Shown here: positions 15,269 through 25,724 of the stretch, piece after piece
How the letters are laid out: each line of letters begins with the position of its first letter
Numbering within the stretch: the stretch's first letter is position 1
Notes under the pieces: model-generated
Seen by the model: the letters and a program-made list of their open reading frames with translations, nothing else
The model's database searches: none
What the model was told of the DNA's origin: nothing
Source: Oegoconia quadripuncta
Lineage: Eukaryota; Arthropoda; Insecta; Lepidoptera; Autostichidae
Reading direction: 5' to 3'
Assembly (NCBI GenBank): GCA_949316235.1
Contig: OX438744.1
Location: 40,591,278 to 40,655,277 of the forward strand
Length of the DNA: 64,000 bases
Made by a program: the position numbers and the translations under genes

Positions 15269-15375
15269 CTAATAATAAAAATGCGAAAGTTTGTATGTTT
15301 GTTTGTTGATCAATCACGGCAAAACGGATGAACAGATTTGGATGAAATTTGGTAGGTATACATTCATTCAAAAAA
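15269..15375 (+). mobile_element. Helitron-like 5' fragment
   Basis: AATGCGAAAGTTTGTATGTT to GAAATTTGGTAGGTATAC, the 5' end of the family whose CTAG ends lie at 5459 and 61172. Confidence 0.55.
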
Positions 15376-15534
15376 GTTTCGGGAATAAATGGTTTATGGT
15401 TTCAAATTCATTTTTTTTTTGTTCTTTTACATAACTTTGAATTACATCTGTTATTTATATTAATTAGAGTGCTGTTTTTAGTTACATGATGTCTAGTGTG
15501 TATTGCGAATTTCATTTTTTTTTTTATCTTTATG
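15376..15534. other. Unassigned spacer
   Basis: AT-rich, no feature recognised. Confidence 0.4.
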
Positions 15535-15845
15535 TTTAGGGCCTTTTGTCCACATTTAGACATGTCAGTCCCATTGTCTCCCTAGTTTGCATACATTTAT
15601 TTGACTGGACAAAGTTTCGGAGGGGTACCCCGAAGTGCAACTAAATTTCAAATCAATCTCGCCGCCTCTGAGTGTTTCTGCTAAAATGCTATGAATAATG
15701 CCAATATCGAAAAGATTGATTTGCAATTTCCTCACCAGAGCATCCCTTTCCCTCTGGTTCTTGACACATTCCATCATCAGATGTTGCACATCATAGACTG
15801 TACCATATTGGCGAATTTCATGGTTAAAAACATCGAATTTGCCTT
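15535..15845 (-). pseudogene. LINE-K 3' end ([10 protein letters not shown])
   Basis: Minus frame 15565-15789 reads [20 protein letters not shown] then [19 protein letters not shown], with a 3' UTR ending in ACATAAAGATAAAAAAA. The plus copy at 47815-48140 adds the preceding CDVCGTVDD, giving a C..C...H...C pattern as in R1/Jockey-type C-termini. Here it abuts LINE-E head to head. Confidence 0.7.
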
Positions 15846-16255
15846 AAATTTTGCATCGCCAATGGAATCTCTTGCTGTTTTCTATCGGATTTACCATGGC
15901 GAGTGTTCCGAGGAATTGTTCGGTTTGATTCCTGCTGCTGAGTTCCATCATCGCACTACTAGGCATAAACTTAAATTCCACCAACACCACCTAGACAGTT
16001 GGAAATCCACCACGGTGCGGTTCAGTAGACATTTCCTTCCACGTACCGTTACTTTTTGGAATAAGCTCCCGGCGGATGTCTTTCCGAACCGATACGATCT
16101 GGGAACCTTCAAGAAGCGAGCATATTCCTTCCTTAAAGGCCGGCAACGCCACTGCGGATCTTCCGTTTCCGTAGATGGTTATGGGCAGCGGTGACACTTA
16201 CCATTCAGGTGCGCCTCTTGCTCGTTTGCCCACCTCTTCAATAAAAAAAAAAAAA
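15846..16255 (+). pseudogene. LINE-E RT C-terminus, 5' truncated
   Basis: Reads [20 protein letters not shown], then [20 protein letters not shown] and [20 protein letters not shown], followed by the 3' end CCACCTCTTCAATAAAAAAA. The frame is open to the stop at 16192-16194, but the catalytic RT core is absent. Confidence 0.8.
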
Positions 16256-16780
16256 AAAATTTCGTGTTCGGAGTCACTGAAAATGTTACAAAAGACTCGC
16301 GTGAATCGACTATATCAAAAACACGCGTTTATGAATGGTACAAAGCGTTCAAAAGCTAATACATGTATGTGATACATAAAAAAGGCAGTCCGAGTAATTT
16401 CCCATTTCATGGTTTTTCGTATCACTCTCTCAAGTCGATTGTTAAGTACTTGTTTAAGGTTTTTACGCAATAAAATGAGAATAAAAATAATTTAATATTT
16501 AGTGTTATTTGCTAACGTATCAGCAAATTTACGACAGATCCTGTTTGGTACGAATCAGAGGCGGTGTGTTAGCTTTGGAGAAAGGTGGGGTCCCAGCATA
16601 AGCGGGTAAACAACTGCGAATCTGTCACGACCACCGAGTAAAGGTCAATTCCTCTCTGGCCACAGGAAAATTTAAACTATTTGTACTTTATTATGCTAAT
16701 AATAACAAGTTTTTTTTTTTGTTCAGTGGACGAATTTCTCATCGCTTAGTAAGGTAGTTCAAAGTGGCTCGGGGGCCTCT
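16256..16780. other. Unassigned sequence
   Basis: No gene recognised. A moderately GC-rich block at 16530-16670 (GGAGAAAGGTGGGGTCCCAG) has no clear frame. Confidence 0.4.
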
Positions 16781-16781
16781 T

Positions 16782-17829
16782 ATTTCTTACATTTCAATTT
16801 AAATTCTACATTGTCCATAGCCACGCCATAAAAACCAAAAAAAATAATTGTTAGCCATTGGAAAGTCGCCCATACTTTCTTTGATGGGAGCAACTACTCT
16901 GCAGGGGGGGACTGAAAATCAGCAACACTGCTGAGTCCCTACCAATTCATCACAATACTGTGGTTCTCGATTCTATGTATGCATGTGTTTTCTTTTTTGT
17001 GATGAATCAATACCTTTTATTTATTTATTTAACCAATTCTTCTTTTCACTTCCTCCTAAAACAGGCAAGGTAATGTACCGGGGAGCGATTCCCAATCATA
17101 TAGGTTGACCTCGCTGTCCGTAATCTGTATAATTGATGATTTGGGTCAGGTCATCATAGCTCCTGTGAGTCCGATCCCAGCATGGGCTGTACGAGCTCTC
17201 TCGTGTGAGAAGCGGGGCAATGTTCTGCTCTAGGGTATTCTAGGAGTTGTCAACTCCGTCGTACATCTTCTTGGCGAAGTGGCTTATGAAGGCGTTCAGG
17301 CTCACAAGCTGGAGGTCCGTCGTAATGGTGTCATTTCGAGTATTGGTGGTTGGGAGCTGGTGGCTGACGTAAGCATACCAATAATATTTTTACATTTCTT
17401 AAACTCCCTCTCCTTTGCCCACATTACTCCTTTGTCGCATTAGCTATTCGATTTCGTTTAGTGAAGTTAAGCAATGTCTGCCGGTGACCACTAGTGGCGT
17501 TTTAATACGAGAGTTAAACAACAATATACAATATTTTATTGAATCGAAATAAATTAAATAAATAAATAATAAATAAAAGGTATTTATTCATCACAAAAAA
17601 GAAAAAAAACACAAGCATACATAGAATCGAGAACCACAGTATTGTGATGAATGGGTAGGGACTCAGCAGTGTTGCTGATTTTCAGTCCCCCCCCTGTAGA
17701 GTAGTTGCTGCCACCAAAGACAGTATGGGCGACTTTCCAATGGCTAACGATTTTTGTTACATATATTTTTGTTTTTAAGTTTAGGCGTGGCTCTGAACAA
17801 CGTAGAAATTAAATTAAAATGTAAGAAAT
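16782..17829. mobile_element. Foldback/TIR element with about 250-bp arms
   Basis: The left arm (16782-17030) and right arm (about 17550-17829) are inverse copies with few differences. Both contain CAACTACTCT, the GGGGGG run, GACTGAAAATCAGCAACACT and TGTGGTTCTCGATTCTATGT; the ends are ATTTCTTACATTT. The 520-bp centre has no recognised ORF. A partial third copy of the arm is at 53033-53125. It is a non-autonomous DNA element by structure; the superfamily is unknown. Confidence 0.75.
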
Positions 17830-18090
17830 TACACAACTTGTTGAATCTTTGTTGTCTGTGGTAGTTAAAAACTGTGTCACAGACAACAATATGTCTTCCC
17901 CATATATTTTGTACAGTAAATAAATTTGGTATGTACTCGTACGTAACACATTATGTTTGCCATCTAAAGGTGTAGAGTGTTTGGAAAGTATTATAAATAT
18001 AAGTAAATAATATATATTTACGGTAAAAACTCATCCGGTGGAAGGTTTTCACATCCAAAAATTTTTAATAGGCTTTGAATTGAGTTGACC
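17830..18090. other. Unassigned AT-rich sequence
   Basis: Nothing recognised. Confidence 0.4.
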
Positions 18091-18173
18091 CTTACTTTGA
18101 CCTGCTATTTGCGCTGTTATTTGAGAGACAAAGCTGTCTGGCCCACCAGGAATAAGACAGGAAAGTAGAAGGG

Positions 18174-18274
18174 AACTTACTGAACAGCAGCGGCAGCGGC
18201 GACTCGCTTTCTTTGAAATATTTGAAGGATGCTGGGCAGATCTCCACGTCCCACACACACACCAAACACACCAT
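18174..18274 (-). CDS. Possible first coding exon, unknown gene
   Basis: On the minus strand an ATG at 18274 opens MVCLVCVWDVEICPASFKYF then KESESPLPLLF, ending at a strong donor CA/GTAAGT near 18174. The block is GC-richer than its flanks and has no repeat signature. It could equally be a 5' UTR exon, or start at an acceptor TCTGCCCAG within it. No domain is recognised and no downstream partner exon was found, so the call is weak. Confidence 0.25.
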
Positions 18275-18394
18275 TAACTTATTTTGGAGCCAGCTCGCAC
18301 TGTAAATCCTTTATTTTGCATTAAATTTAGCAATTCTGCACCGAGACCACAGATTACTAATAAGTTACTAAACGTACAAAGCCATTTGCAAAAC

Positions 18395-18520
18395 TGTTTC
18401 TTCTCTCCATCTCCGGAAGATGGCGCACTCAGTGTTGGCGCGCGTCTTCGAAAAGGGGGATGGGCGGCAAATTGGAATCTTCATAATGCAGACAGGCAGC
18501 CGCCGAAATCTTCTTCAATG
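18395..18520 (-). promoter_or_regulatory. Possible promoter with ETS/YY1-like site
   Basis: CCGGAAGATGGCGCAC (about 18412-18427) combines an ETS-like CCGGAAG with a YY1-like AAGATGGCG, in a GC-rich stretch just upstream of the putative exon at 18174-18274. This is established for vertebrate housekeeping promoters; its use in insects here is inference. Confidence 0.2.
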
Positions 18521-18934
18521 AGGAGGAGGTAATAGGAACTGGATGGGAACATGGGAAAAGTAGGAAAACGGCAAGCCAGAACATCCGGTATATTACATAT
18601 CAGTCCCTCGCTGTCATTAGAGCGCTACCGCAACCCACATCTCTCACGTTTCTCGCTGTCATACCGTATTCATAGGATTAGATACAGCATTATAAGCGTC
18701 ATGCGGGGCGTCTCGTTATTTCCAACATTACACGCCCGGCTGTTTTTTCTGTTCAAATTTTATATATTTTTTTTCTCTCACTGCTATGAGGCCCTGGTCT
18801 CGGTGGGACATAATATGTAATGAAAGTTAATCTGCGTATACCTCTTATTTCCTTGTTTATAAGTGGAAAGTTTTCTTAAATCGACGACGGGTGGTTGAGT
18901 ACCGTTGGAAAATGGCAATTTTTTTATATATCCT

Positions 18935-19020
18935 TAGACATACACACAGCGTCAGCTAGTTCCACAGTAAGCAACTATAGGCTTGTGTTGTGGATACCAG
19001 ATGGTTGATATACTACATAT
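18935..19020 (-). mobile_element. SINE-C 3' fragment
   Basis: TATCCTTAGACATACACACA to GTTGATATACTACAT: the end of SINE-C in minus orientation, cut where SINE-D starts. Confidence 0.8.
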
Positions 19021-19025
19021 AAATA

Positions 19026-19265
19026 CGACCGATTGATGTAGTGGATAGTGACCATGTCAGGGAAACCAACGGTTGCGGGTTCGAATCCTGCGACGGGTAA
19101 ATGTTTGTGTGATGAATATGAACATTTATTCCTGAGTCATGGATGTTTATATAAATATTTATGTGTATTTTGTATCCGTTATCTAGTATCCATAGTACAA
19201 GCTTTGCTTAGTTTTGGACTAGATGATTGGTGTAAGTGTCCGAAATATTTATTTATTTATATTAT
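19026..19265 (+). mobile_element. SINE-D, full length
   Basis: Head CGACCGATTGATGTAGTGGA, B-box GGTTGCGGGTTCGAATCCTG, body TGGACTAGATGATTGGTGTA, and tail ATATTTATTTATTTAT. Confidence 0.85.
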
Positions 19266-19391
19266 TCAATTAAAGAATATCTACCACTATTTCAAAATAC
19301 TTATATAACGGACAGTATCGCTTTTCTGACATCAACACAGCATTGACAATTAATTAGTTTTATATTGTGACAACATACATTATTATATTAT

Positions 19392-19533
19392 ACTAACTTT
19401 CCGCCCGCGGCTTCACCTGCGTGAAATAACTTTATCGTGGAAACGAAACGATGAAGTTATTTCACGCAGGCGAAATTTGTTTCTCCTGTCTTAATCCACG
19501 GTATATTCTACCTATATACCAAATCTCATCCAA
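19392..19533 (-). mobile_element. Helitron-like fragment
   Basis: CTAACTTTCCGCCCGCGGCT at the left, with an internal inverted copy of TGAAATAACTTTATCG as GATGAAGTTATTTCA near 19449; the outer end is lost. The terminal CTAG has become CTAA. Confidence 0.55.
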
Positions 19534-19534
19534 A

Positions 19535-19690
19535 TCTTTTCCACTCCACTCCACTCCACTCCGCTGCACTCCACGCCATTCCATTCCCTTCCATTTCAGT
19601 TCATTTCACTACATTTCACTTAATTTCACTACATTTCACTTAATTTCACTACATTTCATTTTATTTCATTTCATTTCAGTTCTTTTCATT
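19535..19690 (+). repeat. Pentanucleotide microsatellite
   Basis: (CCACT)n grading into imperfect TTTCACTACA/TTTCACTTAA and TTTCA units. Confidence 0.85.
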
Positions 19691-19696
19691 ATATTA

Positions 19697-20010
19697 TCGA
19701 TCCATTCGATCCCCAGCGGGATACATGTTTTGTACTCGGTTTGGTACCAACCAAACCGCCACCAGGCATGCATTTTAAATGTCCGCCTGAGCTATCACCC
19801 CCACTAGCATCTTATCTAAGTCTGCCGCCAAATAGCAATGTTAATAGCATTGTTGTGTTCCGGTTTTTCAGAGACTTATCTCTATCTTAATAATCAGTCT
19901 GCCAAATAAGATGGGTTTTCGGGGTCAGTACGCGTCTACCTTCGGCCTCATCTTCACTTACCATCAGGTGTGATTGAGGTCAAATGCTGACATGTTGAGG
20001 ATAAAAATCA
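19697..20010 (+). mobile_element. SINE-B, diverged
   Basis: Starts within the tRNA-like head at CGATCCCCAGCGGGATACAT and runs through the body (TGTTAATAGCATTGTTGTGT) to the tail GAGGATAAAA. Confidence 0.75.
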
Positions 20011-20017
20011 TCTTCCT

Positions 20018-20250
20018 GCTATACTAAAAGGTCGCGGGTTCGAATTCCGCTAGGGGCATATGTTTGTATGATGTATATGGATACCCGATAAAAACAAATA
20101 AATACATAACGGATACCCGAGTTATGTATTTATTTGTTTGAAAAAAAATGTATTTATAGCTTTATATCAACCATCTAGTATCCATAATACAAGTCTAGTT
20201 GCTTAATGTGGAATTAGACAATGCTTGTTTGTTAATGCTTTATTGTACTT
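20018..20250 (+). mobile_element. SINE-C
   Basis: Begins in the head at TACTAAAAGGTCGCGGGTTC with B-box GGTTCGAATTCCGC; the body CAACCATCTAGTATCCATAA is clear. The head 5' end is missing. Confidence 0.8.
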
Positions 20251-20282
20251 CATATGATAAATATACATGAATAAATTAAATG

Positions 20283-20475
20283 TTTTTTTTATGCACGAGG
20301 GTTCGTACTTGATCTCAATCAGACCTGATGTTAAGTGAAGATGAGGCCGATGGTGGAAGCTTACTGCCCCGAAAACCCAATGCTATTAACATTGCTGTTT
20401 GGCGGCAGATTTAGATAAGATGGTGGTAGCTAGCCAGGTGGACATTTAAAATACCCTACCACCAACCAATCATTA
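20283..20475 (-). mobile_element. SINE-B, 5' truncated
   Basis: Tail and body in minus orientation (ATGCACGAGGGTTCG to CCACCAACCAATC), with an internal deletion. Confidence 0.75.
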
Positions 20476-20544
20476 GGTAAAACGATCACGGTGAGCACCG
20501 AAAATCGTTTTGACATTCGTTTTCCCCTGTTATAGCTTTATTTA

Positions 20545-20720
20545 TAACATACATATCGTCACGACCGCTATCCCAAATGAGATGGTCAGAGATATCCCAA
20601 ACAATAGTGTTTGAGTGTTCCAAAAAACATTTTATGATGGAAACAACATCCACGGTTCACCTTATGAAATCTACAGATTCTATTTGAGTGCCGAAACCAC
20701 ACAATAATTACTTGAATGAC
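20545..20720 (+). repeat. Repeat-Q copy
   Basis: CATATCGTCACGACCGCTAT, GATGGTCAGAGATATCCC and TTGAGTGCCGAAACCACACA. Confidence 0.55.
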
Positions 20721-21054
20721 AAAGGTATTTGGACGAGAAAGCAATTTTATTGAGTGCAATTATGCTACGAGTGAGTCGGCACATAATATTCGTACAGTTG
20801 TCCATAACTCTAAACCAAAAGAAATCGTTTAGTATATTGTTTATGAGATCGTAAAATTTTGATACGTCGCCACTGTACCATTTATGGTATACATCGGGAG
20901 GCATAAGCCATAAAGTTTATGGGTATACGCAACTGTTGTTTAGTGTAGGGTTACGGGGCATGGCGGTTGATTGGGGGGCTCTGGCCCCCATATTTCAGTT
21001 CAAAAGATTCTTTATGTCTTATAAAGACAGCAGTCACTTACATGAGAAAAAGGA
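20721..21054 (-). other. Coding-like stretch, unidentified
   Basis: A 74-codon minus frame (20680-20904) reads MPPDVYHKWYSGDVSKFYDL, then LNDFFWFRVMDNCTNIMCRL. Composition looks protein-like but no family is recognised; it may be part of an unknown element next to repeat Q. Confidence 0.2.
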
Positions 21055-21640
21055 TTTAAAAAAATCAAAAACTGCTTTATTTTGTAGGTATACAGGGCAC
21101 ACTGTTTTTTTTTTTTTTATTTATTTAAAGGAAAGCAAACAGCTATAAATATTACAGCAGTATTTGTTACAGTATGCATCATACATTAGCCAACAAAGCT
21201 TCCACGGATAAGGATAATACATTTGCATTGAGTTAACACATTCATTGTATTTGAAGAAATGCTATGTTATATTAATTACTGGATAACTAAATTCACTTAC
21301 ATTTAACTGTTAAATATAGCAAAAACAAAATAGTTATATGGATTGTAGGTACTTAATGTTATTTAAGCATTTAGGGCCTTGCCAATATAAGCATTCACGC
21401 AACGACTATGGTAAGACAGTGCTTTGCCTCCGCGAACGTCATTATTTTACTTTCGTAAGAAGCAATATATAATAATACAAGAAGCAAAATAGTCAGGTTT
21501 TACATTTTTTAAGCTACTGCTTGTTCAAAAGCCAATTTTGCCCTGAGAAGAACAAGCAAGAAACTCGAGAGGTTGCTCTTTTTTTTTAAAAAAAGCATTT
21601 TATGTTACAAAATTATGAATTATTATTTTATATTATATAA
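21055..21640 (-). mobile_element. LINE 3' end split by an insertion
   Basis: The antisense LINE end (TCAAAAACTGCTTTATTTTG, 21060-21105) resumes at about 21486 with AATAGTCAGGTTTTACATTT and AGAACAAGCAAGAAACTCGA. The 380 bases between start with a T-run and AAAGGAAAGCAAACAGCTA, which look like another LINE 3' end inserted in the same orientation. Confidence 0.6.
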
Positions 21641-21654
21641 TAGTTAGTATAGAG

Positions 21655-21830
21655 TTATGGATGTTTTCATTTATAATAAGTATTTATTTACAAAAAAAAA
21701 TGTATTTATGTATTATATCAACCATCTGGTATCCACAATACAAGCATATAGTTGCTTACTGTGGAACTGGATGGCGCTATGTGTATGTCTAAGGATATTT
21801 ATTATTATTTATTTATATTATTTATTATTA
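21655..21830 (+). mobile_element. SINE-C, 5' truncated
   Basis: GTTATGGATGTTTTCATTTA to GTATGTCTAAGGATATTTAT. Confidence 0.75.
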
Positions 21831-21962
21831 TAATAGTAGGTAACTCAATAAAATTGTTCGCACTCGCACTACACAAAATCACTATATTTCGCACTATCTA
21901 CACAAAGCGGAATATCCAATATTAGGGAGTAAATATTTCACATAATATCTATAATTTTATTA
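21831..21962. other. Unassigned spacer
   Basis: AT-rich, nothing recognised. Confidence 0.4.
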
Positions 21963-21964
21963 TA

Positions 21965-22227
21965 CAGGGTGTAACGGTTAAGTGTAGTCATATTTTAAGG
22001 GCTTGTTCTACCCATCAATACGAACAACTTTTACTATGGGGGCAACTTCGAAATCGCGAAAAAAAAATGAGCTGTTCCATAGAAAATTTCAATAACCTCC
22101 CGATGCAATGTATGAAACAGCTGATTTTTTTTTCGCGATTTCGAAGTTGCCCCCATAGTAAAAGTTGTTCGTATTGATGGGTAGAACAAGCCCTTAAAAT
22201 ATGACTACACTTAACCGTTACACCCTG
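21965..22227. mobile_element. Hairpin MITE with TA duplication
   Basis: This 263-bp element begins CAGGGTGTAACGGTTAAGTG and ends with the exact inverse. The arms match for about 120 bases with very few changes, leaving a loop of roughly 20-25 bases. It is flanked by TA on both sides (21963-21964 and 22228-22229), the Tc1/mariner-type target duplication. It has no coding capacity. Transcription through it would give a long hairpin RNA. Confidence 0.9.
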
Positions 22228-22229
22228 TA

Positions 22230-22468
22230 TATTGTAATTCGCCAATACGTGTTGAAATAATTTTTGTTTGTAATGGTCATAATTATGGAGTTATTTTTTT
22301 AATATCTGAGGGTAAATTGTTTAATATCAAGTTTTGGGAATTAGAAATTATTAATTTGCCAGAATACATTATATAAGGTAATTTAACAAGCTTTCGAACC
22401 ATGTATTTAATCCGCATACAAAATATGATTTGTGACACTTCACATAATACTTCGATAATTGTCAGAGA
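22230..22468 (-). pseudogene. Possible LINE scrap
   Basis: A minus frame (22283-22480) with CEVSQIIFCMRIKYMVRKLV and LPYIMYSG could be a LINE RT C-terminal fragment. The match is weak. Confidence 0.25.
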
Positions 22469-22469
22469 T

Positions 22470-22665
22470 AAGATAGCCACTCCCCCATATAAGATGAGGT
22501 TTCCAGGTCATTACGCTACCACCTTCGGCCTCATTTTCACTTAACATCAGGTGTGGTTGAGGTCAAGTGCTAACCCGTTGTGGATAAAAAAACCGTGAAT
22601 TTTGTCAATGTTTGGGATATCTCTAACCACTCTATTTGGGATAAAACTCGTGACGTTACATTTAG
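22470..22665 (+). mobile_element. SINE-B 3' end and repeat-Q scrap
   Basis: SINE-B tail (GTCAGAGATAAGATAGCC to GTTGTGGATAAAAAAA) at 22470-22592, followed by an antisense Q piece (GGGATATCTCTAACCACTCT). Confidence 0.65.
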
Positions 22666-23034
22666 TTTTTCAATTAAAATTACCACTTAGAATCTTTGTA
22701 ATCTTACGACGGTTATACCGTTTGAGGGGGGCTCTCACCCCCCAAAGCTCATCTCTACCGCTTGTGTGAATTTAAATGAGTTTCATGTATCATTAACGAA
22801 GACAGCGTAATGCTTACTTTGTCAGTTGTTAAGGCGCCAAGCCACTGAATCCAGAATATTAAATGTAATTTGACTGTCTAAATGGAATACATAAAATATT
22901 GCTTTCAGAATCTTGGCTGCGTCGTTTGATGAATGGGAATAGTTCTGGCTCCTCCTGTGCCTGTATCAAGAATGTTTGGGCGGAGCGGTGAACACAAAAC
23001 TAGGCCACTTTAAAGATGCTGTTGAAAAAAAAAA
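22666..23034. other. Unassigned sequence
   Basis: Nothing recognised. Confidence 0.4.
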
Positions 23035-23299
23035 TATATTGGGTCTTTACCTATGAAATTGGAGTTTTTTTCTTCGTTAAATCATATGTACCAATTCCTG
23101 CGATTTTCAAAGCTATATCCAAATTTGTTTTTTATTTGGAAAATGGAATATTATTTCAAGGTTTCACATGAAATATTTTTTAATGTCTGGGCTAAATCAC
23201 ATAATAAAAAAAATTTGAACAGAGCTCTTTTCATGTGCTTCCCATAATCATTTCTTAGATTCGCTGAAACTATTATAAAGCGGTTACTATTACTATAAA
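23035..23299 (+). mobile_element. Mariner-like MITE, left part
   Basis: TATTGGGTCTTTACCTATGA through GCGGTTACTAT, then broken; the right 150 bases are missing. It abuts an antisense LINE end exactly as the 46562 copy does. Confidence 0.7.
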
Positions 23300-23735
23300 C
23301 TAAAACAATTTTATGATTTTGAGGAGCTGGTCGAAGTACACCAAGCGTGCTTGTCATTCAGGTAGTCACTAATTTTATTATAACCATGTTTTGCTAATGT
23401 TATTTTGACATAATCTTTAAATTTTTTCTCACTTAGATTAATGATATTCTCAGGTATAAGGTTATAAAAGCGTATACAGTGTCCCATAAATGATGTATTA
23501 ACTTTGCTTACTCTGAACATAGGTGTAGCCAATTTGTTCTTATATCTCAAATTTAAATTATGCTTGTCACTATTTTTCGGGAACGTATCAATATTTTTTG
23601 AACGTACATAATATTTTCGTAAATGAACAGTGAAGGAATTAAAATATTAGTTTCTTTAAACCTGTCCCGGAGAGAGTCATGTCGACGCAGATTATAAATT
23701 GCTCGTATTGCTCTCTTTTGCTCTCATTGTTATCC
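23300..23735 (-). pseudogene. LINE RT C-terminus
   Basis: The minus frame 23311-23550 reads RYKNKLATPMFRVSKVNTSF, then MGHCIRFYNLIPENIINLSE and ITLAKHGYNKISDYLNDK, the end of a CR1/Jockey-type RT. Upstream is in broken frames. Confidence 0.75.
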
Positions 23736-23739
23736 AAAA

Positions 23740-23850
23740 CCTTCTTTAAAGACCAACCCTTCAGTTTCTTGCTCGTTCTCCTCGGGGGAGTCAGCTTTGT
23801 GAATGAGCAGTAATGGCAATAATTTTAATAGTAAGTCAACAAATATTAAT
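23740..23850 (+). mobile_element. LINE 3' UTR fragment
   Basis: AGTTTCTTGCTCGTTCTCCT then TTGTGAATGAGCAGTAATGG, of the same family as 13455, head to head with the antisense copy to the left. Confidence 0.65.
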
Positions 23851-24124
23851 AACTGTATACTAGATACTTGTACGCAACATTTGCGAGAATTGAAAACGAA
23901 AATTCTTATATGCATTTTATCTATTACAAAGATCCCGCAATTTCCTTCCAAACATCAGTCGCTTCCACACAATAGGGTTCCTTCAAAAATATTTGACTTT
24001 ATGGTCCAGTGAGATAAAAGCCTCATCATCATCTTATTTAAGAGCCATGCTCTTGTCGGTGGAGATTTTTTCATATCTCTCTGCTCTGCGCCTTTCTCTT
24101 GACCTCCTGGTACGACACGACGTT
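23851..24124. other. Unassigned sequence
   Basis: Short open frames on both strands but no recognised family. Confidence 0.35.
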
Positions 24125-24640
24125 CAACAAAATCAAAATCAAAAAATGCTTTATTTTGTAGGTACACAGGGTACACTTAAAATAGTCAGATTTTACATTT
24201 TTAAAGCTACTGCTTGTTCAAAAGGCAATTTTCCCCTGAGAAGAACAAGCAAGAAACTCGAGAGGTCGCTCTTTTAAAAAAAGGTTTTTATATTACAAAT
24301 TTATTATTTTATATTATTATTAATTGTGAAATAGCCTGGTTATGCGAACGGGCTGGTTATGTCCATGATTGTTTATCATCTAAATAATCTGATATTTTAT
24401 AATATGCTTTCTTAATAAGTTTCTGTTTTATGGTATCTTTAAATTTATTGAAAGGAAGATTTTGTATATCAACAGGAACCTTATTGAAAAAGCGTATACA
24501 TAACCCTTTGAATGAATTACTGACTTTGCGGAGGCGACTTATGTGACCTGCAAGTTTATCTTTATTTCTTGTATTGACATCATGTTTATCACTATTTTGC
24601 CTAAATGATGCTATATTTTTTTTACATTATATTAGATTTT
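24125..24640 (-). pseudogene. LINE RT C-terminus plus 3' UTR
   Basis: Minus strand reads RQNSDKHDVNTRNKDKLAGH, then SNSFKGLCIRFFNKVPVDIQ and LIKKAYYKISDYLDD. It is followed by a 3' UTR (CTTGCTTGTTCTTCTCAGGG) and a TTTTGATTTTGATTTTG tail at about 24130. It is 5' truncated. Confidence 0.8.
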
Positions 24641-24785
24641 CAAAAATGTACTGCCTCTTTTATCTGCTGCATGTAGCTTATTCTCGGTCTTCCTGTTTTT
24701 CTTTTGCCTTCTATTCTTCCTTCTATTATGGTTTTGATGAAATCATCGTGTCGTATAAGGTGTCCAAGCATTTTCCCTCTTCTAC
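24641..24785 (-). pseudogene. LINE RT C-terminal scrap (RTE-like)
   Basis: RRGKMLGHLIRHDDFIKTII then EGKRKTGRPRISYMQQIKE: the post-RT region of a lepidopteran endonuclease-RT element. Confidence 0.7.
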
Positions 24786-24988
24786 ATAATGTGTGTATGA
24801 TGAATACAGACATGTGTACCCGAGTTATGGATGTTTTCATTTGTATGTGTATTTATTTACAAAAAAAAAAATGTTTTTGTGTAGTGTATCAACCATTTGG
24901 TATCCACAACACAAGCCTAGTTGCTTAGTGTGGAACTAGATGGCGCTGTCTGTATGTCTAAGGATATTTACTTATTATTATTATTTAT
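24785..24988 (+). mobile_element. SINE-C, head missing
   Basis: GTATGATGAATACAGACATG to TCTAAGGATATTTACTTATT. Confidence 0.75.
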
Positions 24989-25007
24989 TTAATTTTTATT
25001 TCTCAGG

Positions 25008-25182
25008 CATGCAGGTTTCCTCACGATGTTTTCAATCACCGTTTAAGAGCAGTCAGATAAATGTTCATAAGAAAATTAAATTTTAAAAGGGCAGGCCATG
25101 TACATGGCCTGCCTGGGAATCGTATCCGGACCTCCCAAATTGGGGGATCACGTCTTAACCGCTGAACCACTGTAAGACAATT
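25008..25182 (-). mobile_element. Fourth tRNA-headed SINE
   Basis: Minus orientation: a head ACAGTGGTTCAGCGGTTAAG with ATACGATTCCCAGG as B box, and body TTGAAAACATCGTGAGGAAA. It carries an 18-bp palindrome CAGGCCATGTACATGGCCTG. Confidence 0.65.
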
Positions 25183-25427
25183 TATTAGTCGCCACACTGA
25201 ATTACTTTTTTTCCCAAACAGTTTCAACTACTGATAATAGGAGGAATTGTTTCGAACCGCATGATGGTAGCCGGCTTTGGTTACTGTTGTAGCCACGGGC
25301 AGTGGTCTTTTTCTTTGGTTACAGGTCGGACTTCCACGGACGATTGAATGGTAATAGGTTGAGTGATTGCTTATTAGTTCTGTTGTGTTACAATTCATTT
25401 TACATAATGCTAAGTATAACAATACAT
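25183..25427. other. Unassigned sequence
   Basis: No feature recognised. Confidence 0.4.
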
Positions 25428-25620
25428 TCGTTGGTACGCTGTCGCTTTGGAGATGGGCGTTTACACTACAGTTTCCAAGTACAGTAACTATCATCGCTAT
25501 TTTGTATTGTGTATATCTATTTCGATATCCAATAAAACTATTCTTATTCTCTTATTCTCATTAATGGAACCAAAAATCAAAGCGGTCACTGTAATAACGT
25601 TAATATTCTTTCTTTTTTTT
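25428..25620 (+). repeat. Repeat-O copy 1
   Basis: TTGGTACGCTGTCGCTTTGG to AATAACGTTAATATTC; a near-identical copy lies at 28745-28935. Both run into a minus-oriented SINE-B at the same base. Confidence 0.75.
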
Positions 25621-25715
25621 ATGCACAACGGGTCACTTGGTGTTAAGTGAAGATGAGGCCGAAGATGAAAGCGTACTGACCCGGAAACCCCAACATATTT
25701 TATATGTTCCATAAT
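25610..25715 (-). mobile_element. SINE-B tail
   Basis: ATGCACAACGGGTCACTTGG to GGAAACCCCAACATATTT; short copy with an internal gap. Confidence 0.7.
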
Positions 25716-25724
25716 TATTTATTT

